This document shows, piece by piece, positions 33,752-43,333 of a stretch of DNA of 64,000 bases. Source of the stretch: an uncultured Eubacteriales bacterium (GTDB taxonomy: Bacteria; Bacillota; Clostridia; Oscillospirales; Oscillospiraceae). Each line of letters opens with the position of its first letter. The first letter of the stretch is position 1. Where the stretch lies: the NCBI GenBank assembly GCA_900546485.1, contig URDK01000004.1:1-64000 (forward strand), read 5' to 3'. Under the pieces are notes generated by a model, which was given only the letters and a program-made list of their open reading frames with translations, was not told the origin of the DNA and ran no database searches. Position numbers and translations under genes: made by a program.

Positions 33752-34747
33752 ATGCTTGCCGCAGAAAAGCTGCTGCTGCGCGGTGTGGAGGACGGGGTGT
33801 TCCCATATGCGGAGTGGGCAGTCTTTGGACCGGACGGTATTGTGCGTACGGGCGCCACGGAGGGCGGGGGAGGACGCTGGTTTGACCTCGCGTCTCTGAC
33901 CAAGACTTTCACTGCAACCGCGCTGCTCGGCATGGTGAAGGCTGGAAAGCTGTATCTTGCACAGAGCGTTGGCGAGCTGCTTGAACCTGAATCTGCAAAA
34001 CTGCGGCAATATCTCGATGGAATCAGCCTGTTTTCGCTCATGACACACACCTCCGGGCTTCCTGCCTGGTATCCGTTCTATGCGGACGGACGGCCGTTTT
34101 TCGAGGCACTGGAGGAATTCCTGGACTGTCGTGGGCTCGGAAGCGGGATGGTCTATAGTGACCTTGGCTATATGCTGCTGGGTTTGGTGCTGAGCAGCAA
34201 GGCCGGGGCACTGCTTGAGGAAGTAATTGACCCCATGGGCTTTGGTGTCCGGTACAGGCCGCCCCGCGACCTTGACTTTGCCCCGTCCTGCCGCGACAAC
34301 GCAGTGGAGGAGGGGATGTGCGCAGAACTCGGTATGTGCTTTAGCGGCTTCAGGCTGCATCGTACGGACGTGGTCGGCGAGCCGAACGACGGCAACGCGC
34401 ACTATTTCTGGAACGATGTCAGCGGCCATGCTGGACTTTTCGGCACCGTTCAGGCCCTTGCAGGACTCGGCAGGTTTTACCTCACGACAAACGACCCCGT
34501 GTACCTTGGCGGCGTGACCCCGCAGCCGGGCTGCGAGGGGCGCTGCCTCGTGTTCCACACAGGCGGGGCCTTCCCCACGGGCTGCGGACACACCGGCTTT
34601 ACCGGAACCAGCCTTTGGGTGGACCGCGAACACGGACTAGGCCTTGTGCTGCTGACAAATCGACTTTGCTATGACCATCTGCCGCAGGCAGATATGAACG
34701 CCTTCCGGCGCTCCGTGCACACGGCGCTGCTGGAGGAGCTTACTTGA
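33752..34747 (+). CDS. Beta-lactamase-fold serine hydrolase, AmiE-like
   Basis: The 331-residue protein has the penicillin-binding/beta-lactamase serine motifs: Ser48 in SLTK, YSD in MVYSDLGYMLLG and HTGFTG near the C-terminus. In B. subtilis a protein of this class (AmiE/YbbE) sits beside nagZ and murQ and splits the lactyl amide of MurNAc-peptides. The same neighbours are present here, so MurNAc-L-Ala amidase activity is likely. There is no signal peptide, unlike the secreted B. subtilis enzyme, pointing to cytoplasmic action. ATG 33752 follows AAGGGG; an earlier ATG 33713 lacks one. Confidence 0.78.
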   Translation: MLAAEKLLLRGVEDGVFPYAEWAVFGPDGIVRTGATEGGGGRWFDLASLTKTFTATALLGMVKAGKLYLAQSVGELLEPESAKLRQYLDGISLFSLMTHTSGLPAWYPFYADGRPFFEALEEFLDCRGLGSGMVYSDLGYMLLGLVLSSKAGALLEEVIDPMGFGVRYRPPRDLDFAPSCRDNAVEEGMCAELGMCFSGFRLHRTDVVGEPNDGNAHYFWNDVSGHAGLFGTVQALAGLGRFYLTTNDPVYLGGVTPQPGCEGRCLVFHTGGAFPTGCGHTGFTGTSLWVDREHGLGLVLLTNRLCYDHLPQADMNAFRRSVHTALLEELT

Positions 34748-34767
34748 GAGAAAGCGAGTAGAATCTG

Positions 34768-35670
34768 ATGATACAGCTCGACCAGCTCCCAACTGAACAG
34801 AGGAACCCCAACACTTCCCAAATAGACCGGCTTTCAACGCTGGAGATGGTACGCAGGATAAATGACGAGGACAAAAAAGTCGCCTTTGCAGTGGAAAAGG
34901 AGCTAGACAGCATTGCAGCGGCCGTGGACGCGATTTACGAGGCACTCAAGAGCGGCGGCAGGCTCATTTACTGCGGCTGCGGCACCTCAGGCAGACTTGG
35001 TATACTCGACGCTGTAGAGTGCCCGCCGACCTTCTCCACGGACCCTGAGATGGTACAGGGCGTGATAGCTGGAGGCGAGCCGGCCCTGTTCCGAGCCGTT
35101 GAGGGCGCTGAGGACAACGCGGACGGCGGCCGTGAGGACATGGTGAAGCTGAACCTGGAAAGCCGCGATATTCTCGTCGGCATAGCCGCCAGCGGAAGGA
35201 CGCCCTATGTGCTGGGCGCCATGGCCTATGCCAAGGAGATAGGAGCCGTGACCGTAGCTGTGACCTGCAACAAACACTCACAGATGAACGCACTGGCTGA
35301 CATTTCCATAGGGGTGGAACCCGGTCCGGAGGTCATTACCGGCTCTACGCGGCTCAAATCCGGAACAGCGCAGAAAATGGTGCTGAACATGCTTTCCACC
35401 GGCGCAATGATACGCCTGGGTAAAGTATACGGCAACCTGATGGTGGATGTAAAGCCGACGAACGAGAAGCTCGTACGTCGAGCGATAAGCATAGTCGCAA
35501 CGGCGGCAAAGGTAGACGAGGACGAGGCTCGCGAGGCCCTGGAGCAGTGCGGATATTCGGCTAAGACGGCCATCGTCATGCTGGTTAAGCGCCTACCGGC
35601 GGCGGAGGCCGAGCGCAGGTTGGCCGAGACGGGCGGGGTCGTCGCCCGCGCCCTTGACGAGGAGGAATGA
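34768..35670 (+). CDS. murQ: N-acetylmuramic acid 6-phosphate etherase
   Basis: MurQ removes the D-lactyl ether of MurNAc-6-phosphate to give GlcNAc-6-phosphate. The 300-residue SIS-domain protein has [20 protein letters not shown] at its start, the active-site [19 protein letters not shown] with the catalytic Glu, and [14 protein letters not shown] and [15 protein letters not shown]. It lies 20 bases after the AmiE-like gene and overlaps nagZ by four bases. Confidence 0.97.
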   Translation: MIQLDQLPTEQRNPNTSQIDRLSTLEMVRRINDEDKKVAFAVEKELDSIAAAVDAIYEALKSGGRLIYCGCGTSGRLGILDAVECPPTFSTDPEMVQGVIAGGEPALFRAVEGAEDNADGGREDMVKLNLESRDILVGIAASGRTPYVLGAMAYAKEIGAVTVAVTCNKHSQMNALADISIGVEPGPEVITGSTRLKSGTAQKMVLNMLSTGAMIRLGKVYGNLMVDVKPTNEKLVRRAISIVATAAKVDEDEAREALEQCGYSAKTAIVMLVKRLPAAEAERRLAETGGVVARALDEEE

Positions 35671-37223
35671 CCGTGGACATCAAAATCGCCGCCGGCCAGC
35701 GCCTCATGGCAGGACTGCCCGGCACCGAACTTGACCCCGGATTCATCGCGCTCGTACGCGAGTGCAAGGTAGGCAACGTCATACTTTTTCGCCGCAACGT
35801 AAAGAGTGCAGCCCAGCTCGAGAGGCTGTGCACCTCGCTCCGCCGGCTCATTGTATCCGAGACCGGCATCGAGCCCTTTACAGCCATCGACCAGGAAGGC
35901 GGCGTTGTATCACGCTTTTCGCCCGACATGGCGATAACTCCCGGGGCTATGGCCCTTGCGGCAGTCGGAGGAGACGCTCCGTATAAGGCGGCCAAGATTA
36001 CGGCCGAGCAGCTTCGAGCCGCGGGCGTAAACTTCGACCTTGCCCCTGTGCTGGACGTAAACTCTAACCCGCTCAACCCGGTCATTGGTGTTCGCAGCTT
36101 CGGCGACGTGCCCGAGAGGGCCGCTGAACGTGCGCTGGGCTTCATGCGGGGACTGCTTGATGGAGGAATAATGGCTTGCGGCAAGCATTTCCCCGGACAT
36201 GGCGACACCGATACCGATTCGCACATAGGTCTGCCAAAGGTCGAAAAGAGCCGCGAGGAACTGGAAAAGTGCGAACTTCTGCCGTTTCGTCGCGCAATCG
36301 AAGCGGGTATTCCCGCCATAATGACAAGTCACGTGCTTTTCCCGGCGATAGAGCCTGAAAAGCTGCCCGCTACTATGTCACGGCGCATACTGACAGGTCT
36401 GCTCAGACAGGAGCTGGGATTCGACGGAGTTATAATAAGCGACTGCATGGAGATGGATGCCGTGGCAAAGTATTACGGCACCGTGCACGCTGCTACAACG
36501 GCCCTCGACGCAGGTGCCGACATAGTCTGTATTTCTCACACCGCGGCACTGGCGCGTGAGACAGCTGAAAAGCTCTGGCAGAGCTATGCCGCCGCCGAAG
36601 GAGAATATGCAGCCGAACTAGAGAGGGCAGGGGAGAGAATAGCTGCCGCAAAACAGCGTTTTACCGGCCTGCCCCAGACCGAGACGCGGATATTCAAGCT
36701 GCGCGAAGCAGCCAGAGAGCTGCTTGAGGAGAGCTTTGTGCTTCTCAACGGTCCACTGCCCGAGCTGGGCGAGCGCCCGTTCTTTACGGGATGCGCGGGA
36801 ATACGGGCGAATCTTGCTTCCAGTGCAATGACAGGAACACCCTCTTTTCCCATGGTCATGGCCAGACGCTTCGGCGGCAGCTTTGCAATCTGCTCTGATG
36901 ACCCGGACTCTGAGGAGATAGCTGCTATCGTCAGAAAGGCGCGAGACGCCAGCTGCATAGTGCTCAACACCAGCAGTGCTCTGAGGAACAGCGGACAGCT
37001 CATCTTGATGCTCGCCCTCGGAAAGCTAAAAAAGCCTATGCTGGTGGTGGCAATGCGCGAGCCATATGAGCTGCGCTATCTGCCAAAGCACGCGGCAGGC
37101 ATTGCCGCCTGGGAATACAGCACCCGTTCCACCTCGGCGCTTGCGCACTGTCTGACCGGGCAGCTCCACTGCACTGGGAAGATGCCGCTTGAGTATTTCC
37201 CACTAGAAAGAATTAATCCATAA
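35667..37223 (+). CDS. nagZ: Beta-N-acetylglucosaminidase NagZ (GH3)
   Basis: NagZ splits GlcNAc-MurNAc(-peptide). The 518-residue enzyme has the GH3 barrel (about 1-340) with [18 protein letters not shown] (catalytic His dyad) and nucleophile Asp near 259 in [12 protein letters not shown] second alpha/beta domain of about 170 residues follows, as in Gram-positive NagZ. No signal peptide is present, so it is cytoplasmic, in contrast to the exported B. subtilis enzyme. It starts in an ATGA overlap with murQ. Confidence 0.93.
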   Translation: MTVDIKIAAGQRLMAGLPGTELDPGFIALVRECKVGNVILFRRNVKSAAQLERLCTSLRRLIVSETGIEPFTAIDQEGGVVSRFSPDMAITPGAMALAAVGGDAPYKAAKITAEQLRAAGVNFDLAPVLDVNSNPLNPVIGVRSFGDVPERAAERALGFMRGLLDGGIMACGKHFPGHGDTDTDSHIGLPKVEKSREELEKCELLPFRRAIEAGIPAIMTSHVLFPAIEPEKLPATMSRRILTGLLRQELGFDGVIISDCMEMDAVAKYYGTVHAATTALDAGADIVCISHTAALARETAEKLWQSYAAAEGEYAAELERAGERIAAAKQRFTGLPQTETRIFKLREAARELLEESFVLLNGPLPELGERPFFTGCAGIRANLASSAMTGTPSFPMVMARRFGGSFAICSDDPDSEEIAAIVRKARDASCIVLNTSSALRNSGQLILMLALGKLKKPMLVVAMREPYELRYLPKHAAGIAAWEYSTRSTSALAHCLTGQLHCTGKMPLEYFPLERINP

Positions 37224-37249
37224 TTTTTGTTAAAAAGAACTTTTATTTC

Positions 37250-37278
37250 TTTACATAAGAGAAAGCCCATGGTATAAT
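37250..37278 (+). promoter_or_regulatory. Internal promoter before the ABC importer
   Basis: TTTACA at 37250-37255 and TATAAT at 37273-37278 are separated by 17 bases. The leader holds a hairpin (CAGTTCGG with CCGGACTG, about 37293-37317) before the AAGGAGG of the binding-protein gene. Confidence 0.7.
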
Positions 37279-37346
37279 GTGCCCAATAGGGCAGTTCGGG
37301 AGGAAGAACCGGACTGTGAGTGATAAATAAATTTAAGGAGGACGAC

Positions 37347-38645
37347 ATGAAGAAACTACTTGCGCTTATCCTTGTCGCTGCGCTCTGCGTGGCCCTGCTT
37401 GCCGGCTGCGGCACGACTGAGACCACCACCAGCGAGCCCCCCGCGGACGACGCGGCTGAGAGCCCGGCCGGCGGCGATACCGCTGCAACTGAGCTGAAGC
37501 TCTGGCTGCCCGTCTATCAGTTTGGCGACGGCATCTCCGACGAGGAGTTCTGGAACGAAAAGCTCGATGCGTTCGAGGCCGAGAACAACTGCACCGTCAC
37601 CGTTGAGATCCAGGGCTGGACCGACTATGCTACCAACATCTACACCGGTCTGCTCTCCAACGAGGGTCCGGATGTTGTCTACGTCACCGAGACCTATGAC
37701 ATCATCAGCTCCGACCTCATTATCCCCCTCGACCCCTACCTGACTCAGGAGGACTATGACCTCTATATGTATCTCGAGCAGGGTGCCTACAACTCTAACG
37801 GCGAGCTGTGCACCTTCCCGATGATGCCGGGCAACCCCTGCGTCATGTACTTCAACATGGATATGCTTGAGGCTGCCGGCATAACCGAGCTCCCCACGAC
37901 CTGGGATGAGTTCTACGATGTCTGCGTTGCCCTCAAGGAGGCCAATCCCGACGTAATGCCCTTCACCTCCTCCTGGGGTGCCTCCAACGGCGTTTCCGCG
38001 CTTCTGACCAGCTTCTGGCCCTTCTTCTTCCAGGCCGGCGGCACTGTCCTGACCGAGACCGGCGAGCTGAACATGGACAGCGAGGCCACCCTCGAGGCCC
38101 TGAACTTCATCAAGAAGCTCCGTGACGCTGATATACTCGATGAGAGCGCCGTCTCCATGGATGATCCCGGCGGAAAGTTTGCCAACGGTGAGGCCGCTAT
38201 AGTCATCGTCGGCACCGGCACCAGCGGCAGCTTCACCGAGGCCGGCATCAACTGGGAGTGCATCTTCGCTCTCGAGGGCCCCGGCGGCACCGCCACCAAC
38301 TTCTCCGTTGACTCCCTTGCCATCAGCAAGTACTGCGAGAACCCCGAGCTCGCTGCCAAGCTCATCAAGTACATAACCAGCGCCGAGTGCATGGATGACT
38401 TCCACACCCAGATCTACGGCATGCCTTCCATCACCACTGACGCCACCTACACTGAGCCCGAACCGTTCCAGAGCATGTACACTGACTACGCTGACGCCAT
38501 GTACGCCGTTCCCTCCTTCGAGGGCAGCGCCTCCTTCATGGACACCTTCCAGCAGAACGTCCAGGGCATGCTCATGGGCCAGCTCACTCCTGAGCAGGTC
38601 ATCAGCGAGACCATGACTTACTACAACGAGCAGATAAAGCAGTAA
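37347..38645 (+). CDS. Substrate-binding lipoprotein of an ABC sugar importer
   Basis: The 432-residue protein has a lipoprotein signal with lipobox LLAGC (Cys near residue 19) and an Asp/Glu/Ala-rich linker, then the two-lobed family-1 extracellular solute-binding fold (LWLPVYQFGDG, VYVTETYDII, AGITELPTTWDEFYDVCVAL). It is anchored outside the membrane and delivers sugar to the two permeases that follow. Its place between nagZ and murR points to muropeptides or amino-sugar oligomers as ligand. AAGGAGG precedes ATG 37347. The gene for the ATPase is not in the operon; a shared MsmK-like ATPase is likely. Confidence 0.92.
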   Translation: MKKLLALILVAALCVALLAGCGTTETTTSEPPADDAAESPAGGDTAATELKLWLPVYQFGDGISDEEFWNEKLDAFEAENNCTVTVEIQGWTDYATNIYTGLLSNEGPDVVYVTETYDIISSDLIIPLDPYLTQEDYDLYMYLEQGAYNSNGELCTFPMMPGNPCVMYFNMDMLEAAGITELPTTWDEFYDVCVALKEANPDVMPFTSSWGASNGVSALLTSFWPFFFQAGGTVLTETGELNMDSEATLEALNFIKKLRDADILDESAVSMDDPGGKFANGEAAIVIVGTGTSGSFTEAGINWECIFALEGPGGTATNFSVDSLAISKYCENPELAAKLIKYITSAECMDDFHTQIYGMPSITTDATYTEPEPFQSMYTDYADAMYAVPSFEGSASFMDTFQQNVQGMLMGQLTPEQVISETMTYYNEQIKQ

Positions 38646-38660
38646 CCCAGTAACCTCTTG

Positions 38661-38704
38661 GAAACCGGGCATGGCCGGAGAACGACGATGCCCGGTTTCT
38701 CCTA
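38661..38704 (+). terminator. Intergenic hairpin between binding protein and permease genes
   Basis: GAAACCGGGCAT at 38661-38672 pairs perfectly with ATGCCCGGTTTC at 38688-38699, followed by TCCTATTTTA. Such structures let some transcripts stop or be stabilised, giving more binding protein than permease. Confidence 0.6.
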
Positions 38705-38729
38705 TTTTAAGCAAGGTGTGGTGAACGGT

Positions 38730-39626
38730 ATGAACAAAGCGAGGCGGCGCTCTCCTCTGATGCGCCGGCAGGCGGCCTACGGCATTGCCTATATAACACC
38801 TGGCATGCTGATTGTTATGGCCTTCTGCATCGTGCCCATCTTTATGACGCTGTATTACAGCTTCACTAGCTACAATCTGGCGCAGGACCCGACTTTTATT
38901 GCGCTGGAAAACTATGAAAAGCTGTTTACAAACACGCAGCTGCGCAAGGCACTGTGGAACACGGTCATTTATGTCATCATAACTGTGCCGCTGCAGACGC
39001 TGCTGGCTATGTTTGTGGCTAACTTCCTGGCAGAGTATCTCAATAACCGCTATGGCCGCTTTCTGCGCAGCGTCATCTTCATTCCAACGCTTGTGAGCTA
39101 TGTGGCCGCGGCTACGGTGTGGAAGATAATACTCGCCGACAAAGGCGGACTTTTGAACGAGTTTCTCGCTCTGTTTGGTATCCAGGGAATGAACTGGCTG
39201 GGTGACCAGAAAACGGCACTGATCTGTGTATCGTTGGTTGCCGTATGGAAGAGCGTTGGCTACTTCACTATCATCTTCTACGCCGGCATAATGAACATAT
39301 CCGTCGACGTCCGCGAGGCGTCGATCATAGACGGCGCAACGCCAAGGCAGAGATTCTGGCGCATAACGGCGCCGCTGCTCAAGCCCATCACCTATATGAA
39401 CGCTACACTGGGCATAATCTGGTCCTTCCAGGCCTTTGACATCGTATACAAGCTGACCGGCGGCGGGCCGTTTAACTCCACGTCGACGATCGCCTACATT
39501 ATATACGCCTACGGCTTCCAGGATTATCGTATAGGCTATGCCTGCGCGATAGCCATAATGCTGCTGATAGTTATCCTTATAATACATCTGATTCAGCAGC
39601 ATTTCTTCGACGAAAAGGAGGAGTAA
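38730..39626 (+). CDS. ABC sugar permease (MalF-type)
   Basis: The 298-residue protein has six membrane helices and the coupling-loop EAA motif in DVREASIIDGATPRQRFWRI (about 190-210), which contacts the ATPase. The start MNKARRRSP at 38730 is supported by AAGGTGTGG; upstream ATG codons lie in the hairpin. It is the first of two CUT1-type permeases in the importer. Confidence 0.9.
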   Translation: MNKARRRSPLMRRQAAYGIAYITPGMLIVMAFCIVPIFMTLYYSFTSYNLAQDPTFIALENYEKLFTNTQLRKALWNTVIYVIITVPLQTLLAMFVANFLAEYLNNRYGRFLRSVIFIPTLVSYVAAATVWKIILADKGGLLNEFLALFGIQGMNWLGDQKTALICVSLVAVWKSVGYFTIIFYAGIMNISVDVREASIIDGATPRQRFWRITAPLLKPITYMNATLGIIWSFQAFDIVYKLTGGGPFNSTSTIAYIIYAYGFQDYRIGYACAIAIMLLIVILIIHLIQQHFFDEKEE

Positions 39627-39628
39627 GC

Positions 39629-40453
39629 ATGGTAAAGTCGGATAGAAAACGCCCGAGCTTCTATATCGGTGTCGTACTCGTCACGCTCTTTGCAATGCTG
39701 TGCGTGATACCGCTCATATACATGGTTTGCGTCTCATTTGCGCATACCTCGACTATGTATATCAAGCTGGATGACATTGACTTCACCGATTTTTCGAACT
39801 ACATCTATCTTTTCGTCAACAAGGATTTCGGACGTCCGCTGCTCAACAGCATTATCGTTGTTATTGCAAGTGTGATTATCGTCGACATAGTGTCCTGCTC
39901 CATGGCATATGGCTTCGAAAAAAAGCCTGTTCCGGGCAAAAAACCGCTGTTCAACATGGTGTTGGCGACTATGATGATACCCACTCAGGTCGTGTTCATC
40001 TCGCTCTATGTCATGATGCGCAAGGCCAACATGCTCAACACCTATGTCGCGCTTGTCATTCCGCTCATCGGAGCCTTCGGCGTTTTCATGATGCGTCAGT
40101 TCATCAGGGGAGTGCCCAATGACTTCATCGAGGCTGCGCAGATAGACGGCTGTTCCGAGTTGCGTATATATTTCCGAGTGGTACTGCCCATGGTCAGGCC
40201 CGCGAGGATAACCCTTGCCGTGTTCACCTTCAACTCGGCCTGGAATATGTTCCTCTGGCCTCTGATCGCCACGACCAAGAACGAGATGCAGACACTTACG
40301 CTTGCCACGTCCTCGCTGACGAGCCACCTTGCCACAAACTACGGCTATCCCATGGCGGCGGCAACCATCTCGTTTATAGTTCCGTTTGTGCTCTACTGCC
40401 TGATGCAGAAGCAGTTCGTTGAAGGCATTGCCCTTGGAGGTGTCAAGGGCTGA
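39629..40453 (+). CDS. ABC sugar permease (MalG-type)
   Basis: The 274-residue protein has six membrane helices and the EAA loop FIEAAQIDGCSELRIYFRVV (about 165-185), ending with FVEGIALGGVKG as usual in MalG-like permeases. It begins after GGAGGAGTAAGC, two bases from the previous stop, and overlaps the next gene by one base. Confidence 0.92.
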   Translation: MVKSDRKRPSFYIGVVLVTLFAMLCVIPLIYMVCVSFAHTSTMYIKLDDIDFTDFSNYIYLFVNKDFGRPLLNSIIVVIASVIIVDIVSCSMAYGFEKKPVPGKKPLFNMVLATMMIPTQVVFISLYVMMRKANMLNTYVALVIPLIGAFGVFMMRQFIRGVPNDFIEAAQIDGCSELRIYFRVVLPMVRPARITLAVFTFNSAWNMFLWPLIATTKNEMQTLTLATSSLTSHLATNYGYPMAAATISFIVPFVLYCLMQKQFVEGIALGGVKG

Positions 40454-41280
40454 TGTACGGGCCGGACGTAAGAAGAATACTCTCACGCTGGCCATATCCT
40501 GATGCGGCGGTCGCGGCCTATTCCACGGCCATGACCGCCGCTTTCGGCAATTCCGAGGCCCGCTGCGAGATTGAGACAGCCGCTGCTGATTATGAAGCAG
40601 GGAAGGAGATAGACGCGCGTGCTCTTCTCGCACGTATGGAGGAGCTGGCGCTGGACTGCGGCGTTTCTGCGTACACGATGAGGATGCTCCCGCTTATCGC
40701 TCTGCTCGACACAGCGGAGAAAAAATACAGCGAACGCGGGCTTTCCGAGGAAATGTTCCGCAATTCCTTCGCGGACCTGCTTTGGAAAACGCTTGAGTGC
40801 GAGCGGTTTCACGGAATCTGGGGCTCAACAGCCGCACTGTGGACCTGGCGCTTTTTTGAGTTCCGTATCTTCGGGCTGGGCAGACTCCAATTTGAGCCCG
40901 TAGAGTTTGGAGGAAAGGCGGCGCTGAGCGTTCACATACCCTCGTCCGGACCGCTGATTTACGCTGACTGCCAGGACTCTTATGCGAGGGCTGCGGAGTT
41001 CTTCGGCTTTAGCCGCTTTTTCTGCGACTCATGGCTGCTGCACCCGGTTTGCCGGGGGCTGCCCGAAAACTCGGGCATTCGCCGCTTTGCCTCGGACTAT
41101 GAGCTCCAGTTCGTGACCGATGACCCCAAATTTCTGGACGTTTGGAACATCTTTGGAACCGCTTGGACAGGCGACGCATCTGCCTTGCCAGCGGATACGA
41201 GCCTGCGGCGTCTCTGGCGTGAGCATCTGCTTTCAGGCGGCCTTCCAGGGCGTGGCAGCGGGCTGTATGAAAGTTTCTGA
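40453..41280 (+). CDS. Putative acyltransferase-like protein (GNAT-like C-terminal type)
   Basis: The 275-residue soluble protein starts one base inside the permease stop. It has an all-helical N-terminal half and a C-terminal half with the FEFRIFGLGRLQFEPVEF segment and HIPSSGPL. I recall such proteins being annotated as acyltransferase-domain proteins with a GNAT-like C-terminal domain, but I see no clear acetyl-CoA loop. The operon position suggests a role in handling imported muropeptides, possibly N-acetylation of amino sugars; this is inference. Confidence 0.5.
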   Translation: MYGPDVRRILSRWPYPDAAVAAYSTAMTAAFGNSEARCEIETAAADYEAGKEIDARALLARMEELALDCGVSAYTMRMLPLIALLDTAEKKYSERGLSEEMFRNSFADLLWKTLECERFHGIWGSTAALWTWRFFEFRIFGLGRLQFEPVEFGGKAALSVHIPSSGPLIYADCQDSYARAAEFFGFSRFFCDSWLLHPVCRGLPENSGIRRFASDYELQFVTDDPKFLDVWNIFGTAWTGDASALPADTSLRRLWREHLLSGGLPGRGSGLYESF

Positions 41281-41293
41281 GAAAGAAAGTTTC
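41269..41293. promoter_or_regulatory. Two GAAAGTTTC sites before the MurR-type gene
   Basis: GAAAGTTTC occurs at 41269-41277 and 41285-41293, 16 bases apart. Each is a GAAA/TTTC palindrome with central G, and the second overlaps the -35 region. Sites of this kind are plausible operators for an RpiR-family regulator and would allow autoregulation. Confidence 0.4.
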
Positions 41294-41318
41294 ATTGCTG
41301 AGGTAATTGTGTTATACT
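41290..41318 (+). promoter_or_regulatory. Promoter of the MurR-type regulator gene
   Basis: TTTCAT at 41290-41295 and TATACT at 41313-41318 are separated by 17 bases; the ATG is at 41348 behind AGGAGG. Confidence 0.5.
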
Positions 41319-41347
41319 GAGCTTAACAAGGCGTCAGGAGGCATGAC

Positions 41348-42208
41348 ATGACCGACATAGAAATTAAAACACGGAGCATATATGATCAGCTGAGCCCCGC
41401 GGAACAAAAGGTTGCCTGGTACTTCTTACAGAACCTCGGTTCTGTCTTTGACGACCCGATAGCCGTTCTGGCTGAGAAAAGCGGCGTAAGTCAGGTCATG
41501 TGGGTGCGTTTCTGCAAGGCGCTGGGCTTTTCCGGGCTGAAAGACATGAAGAAAAATCTTTTCTTCCAGCTCAGCCAGCAGCGTGCTGAGGCCTCAGCGC
41601 CAAGCATGGATTTCCTAGATACGCGCACATATTCAAGCGTTGAGGGCATCATCAGCGGCGTGGAGGCCGGAGCCCTGGAAGCAGTGCGCAGCACGGCCCA
41701 GATACAGGACGCAGCCCTGATAGAGACTGTGGCCGCCAAAATTGCCGAGGCCGACACCGTTCGCCTTTTTGGCGTAGGCGCTTCTGGACTTGTGGCCAGC
41801 GATCTGTACTACAAGCTGCTGCGTGTGAATGTGAACGCCGTGTTCTGTACCGACCTGCATGTTCAGCTCACTTATATCACCGGCGCAAAGCCGGGAGATG
41901 TGACCATTTTCTTCTCGAACTCCGGCAACACCACTGAGATACTCGAGCTTGCACGAGCCGCGCGCGAGCGCGGCGCCTGCGTAGTTGCCGTGACCAAGTA
42001 TGGACCGAATCAGCTTTCAGAGCTGGCCGACTACGTCCTGCCAACTTCGTCGCCGGAGCTTCAGTTCCGCAGCGGGGCAACGAGCAGCCGCCTGGCCGCG
42101 CTCTTTGTTGTGGACGTGCTTTTTACCACGCTGTGCAACAAGAACTATTCGACCGTGGCAAAGCCGCTGGCGGAGAGCTATTCCCAGTGCAGCAGGCACC
42201 ACGCCTGA
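41348..42208 (+). CDS. murR: MurR/RpiR-family transcriptional regulator
   Basis: The 286-residue protein has an N-terminal RpiR helix-turn-helix (about 1-77; LSPAEQKVAWYFLQN, then AEKSGVSQVMWVRFCKALGFSGL) and a C-terminal SIS sugar-phosphate domain (about 120-260; RLFGVGASGLVASDLYYKL, TIFFSNSGNTTEILELARAA). MurR proteins sense MurNAc-6-phosphate. The placement among murQ, nagZ and anmK supports that ligand. Two GAAAGTTTC sites at its promoter suggest autocontrol. Confidence 0.85.
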   Translation: MTDIEIKTRSIYDQLSPAEQKVAWYFLQNLGSVFDDPIAVLAEKSGVSQVMWVRFCKALGFSGLKDMKKNLFFQLSQQRAEASAPSMDFLDTRTYSSVEGIISGVEAGALEAVRSTAQIQDAALIETVAAKIAEADTVRLFGVGASGLVASDLYYKLLRVNVNAVFCTDLHVQLTYITGAKPGDVTIFFSNSGNTTEILELARAARERGACVVAVTKYGPNQLSELADYVLPTSSPELQFRSGATSSRLAALFVVDVLFTTLCNKNYSTVAKPLAESYSQCSRHHA

Positions 42209-42227
42209 TAAAAGAGAGGAGAGGCGC

Positions 42228-43316
42228 ATGAAGATAACAGGTTTTCGTATCGGCCTCGTATCTGCCAAGCTCCGGGTGCCGTTCAAGACGGCGCTCAGGA
42301 CTGTAAACAGCCTTGAGGACGTGATAGTCGAGCTTGAGACCTCAACAGGCCAAATCGGAAGGGGGGAGGCTCCTCCCACCGTGGCCATAACAGGGGAAAC
42401 GCTCGATTCGATCATCGCCGCGCTGAGGGACTGCATCTGTCCCAGACTTGTGGGGCGCGATATCTCAGATTTTGAGGCGCTCCAAAACGCCGTGGAGACA
42501 GCAATAGTTGGTAACAGCAGCGCAAAAGCCGCTGCTGATATAGCGCTTTGGGATTTGTATGCTCAGGACTGCCGTCTGCCCTTGTACCGGTTGCTCGGAG
42601 GCGGGGCTCCGCGTCTGGAAACCGACCTCACGATAAGCGTAAATAGTCCTGATATTATGGCTAAAGACGCGGAATACGGCGTGAACAATGGATATAATGT
42701 TCTGAAAATCAAGGTTGGCATAGACCCGGAGCTGGATTTTGCTCGACTCCGCTCCGTACGTGATGCGGCAAAAAACGCCAAAATCCGTATAGATGCCAAC
42801 CAGGCCTGGACTCCAAAGCAGGCTGTGCGGCTCCTTGACCGCATGCAGGACGCGGGACTCGATATAGAGCTGGTTGAGCAGCCTGTGAAGGCGCGCGACT
42901 TGGAAGGCCTCAAGTTTGTAACTGCTAACTCGCCGGTTCCTGTGCTGGCAGATGAGAGCGTATTTTCGCCACGCGACGCGCTGCACATAATGCAGGAGCG
43001 TGCCGCCGATATGATAAATATCAAGCTGATGAAGTGCGGCGGTATAACCAACGCACTGAGGATAGCGTCTGCAGCTGAGGTATACGGCGTCGAGTGTATG
43101 ATGGGCTGTATGCTGGAGGCCAAGGTCAGCGTAACTGCGGCGGCGCATCTGGCGTGTGCGAGAAACATTGTGACACGCATAGACCTGGACGGTCCGGCGC
43201 TGTGTGTCGAGGACCCGGTCATTGGCGGAGCGCGGTTTAATGGACCGGAGATAAGTCTGACAGATACATACGGACTTGGAATAAGCGGCATAGAAGCTTT
43301 GCGTTACATTGTATAG
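42228..43316 (+). CDS. Dipeptide epimerase (L-Ala-D/L-Glu epimerase type)
   Basis: The 362-residue enolase-superfamily enzyme has the paired Lys of the KxK motif in VLKIKVG, metal ligands Asp in RIDANQAW, Glu in ELVEQPV and Asp in LADESVF, and the second base Lys in NIKLMKCGG. This arrangement is that of AEE enzymes that convert L-Ala-D-Glu to L-Ala-L-Glu for degradation. It completes the salvage operon by handling the stem peptide released from muropeptides. ATG 42228 follows GAGAGGAGAGG. Confidence 0.88.
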   Translation: MKITGFRIGLVSAKLRVPFKTALRTVNSLEDVIVELETSTGQIGRGEAPPTVAITGETLDSIIAALRDCICPRLVGRDISDFEALQNAVETAIVGNSSAKAAADIALWDLYAQDCRLPLYRLLGGGAPRLETDLTISVNSPDIMAKDAEYGVNNGYNVLKIKVGIDPELDFARLRSVRDAAKNAKIRIDANQAWTPKQAVRLLDRMQDAGLDIELVEQPVKARDLEGLKFVTANSPVPVLADESVFSPRDALHIMQERAADMINIKLMKCGGITNALRIASAAEVYGVECMMGCMLEAKVSVTAAAHLACARNIVTRIDLDGPALCVEDPVIGGARFNGPEISLTDTYGLGISGIEALRYIV

Positions 43317-43333
43317 TAAGAGTATAGTAAAGG

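Noticed and set aside
37356..39602. A 748-codon open frame on the minus strand across the ABC importer genes
   Set aside because: It is antisense to clear transporter genes in a G+C-rich region, is low in recognisable motifs and results from codon bias.
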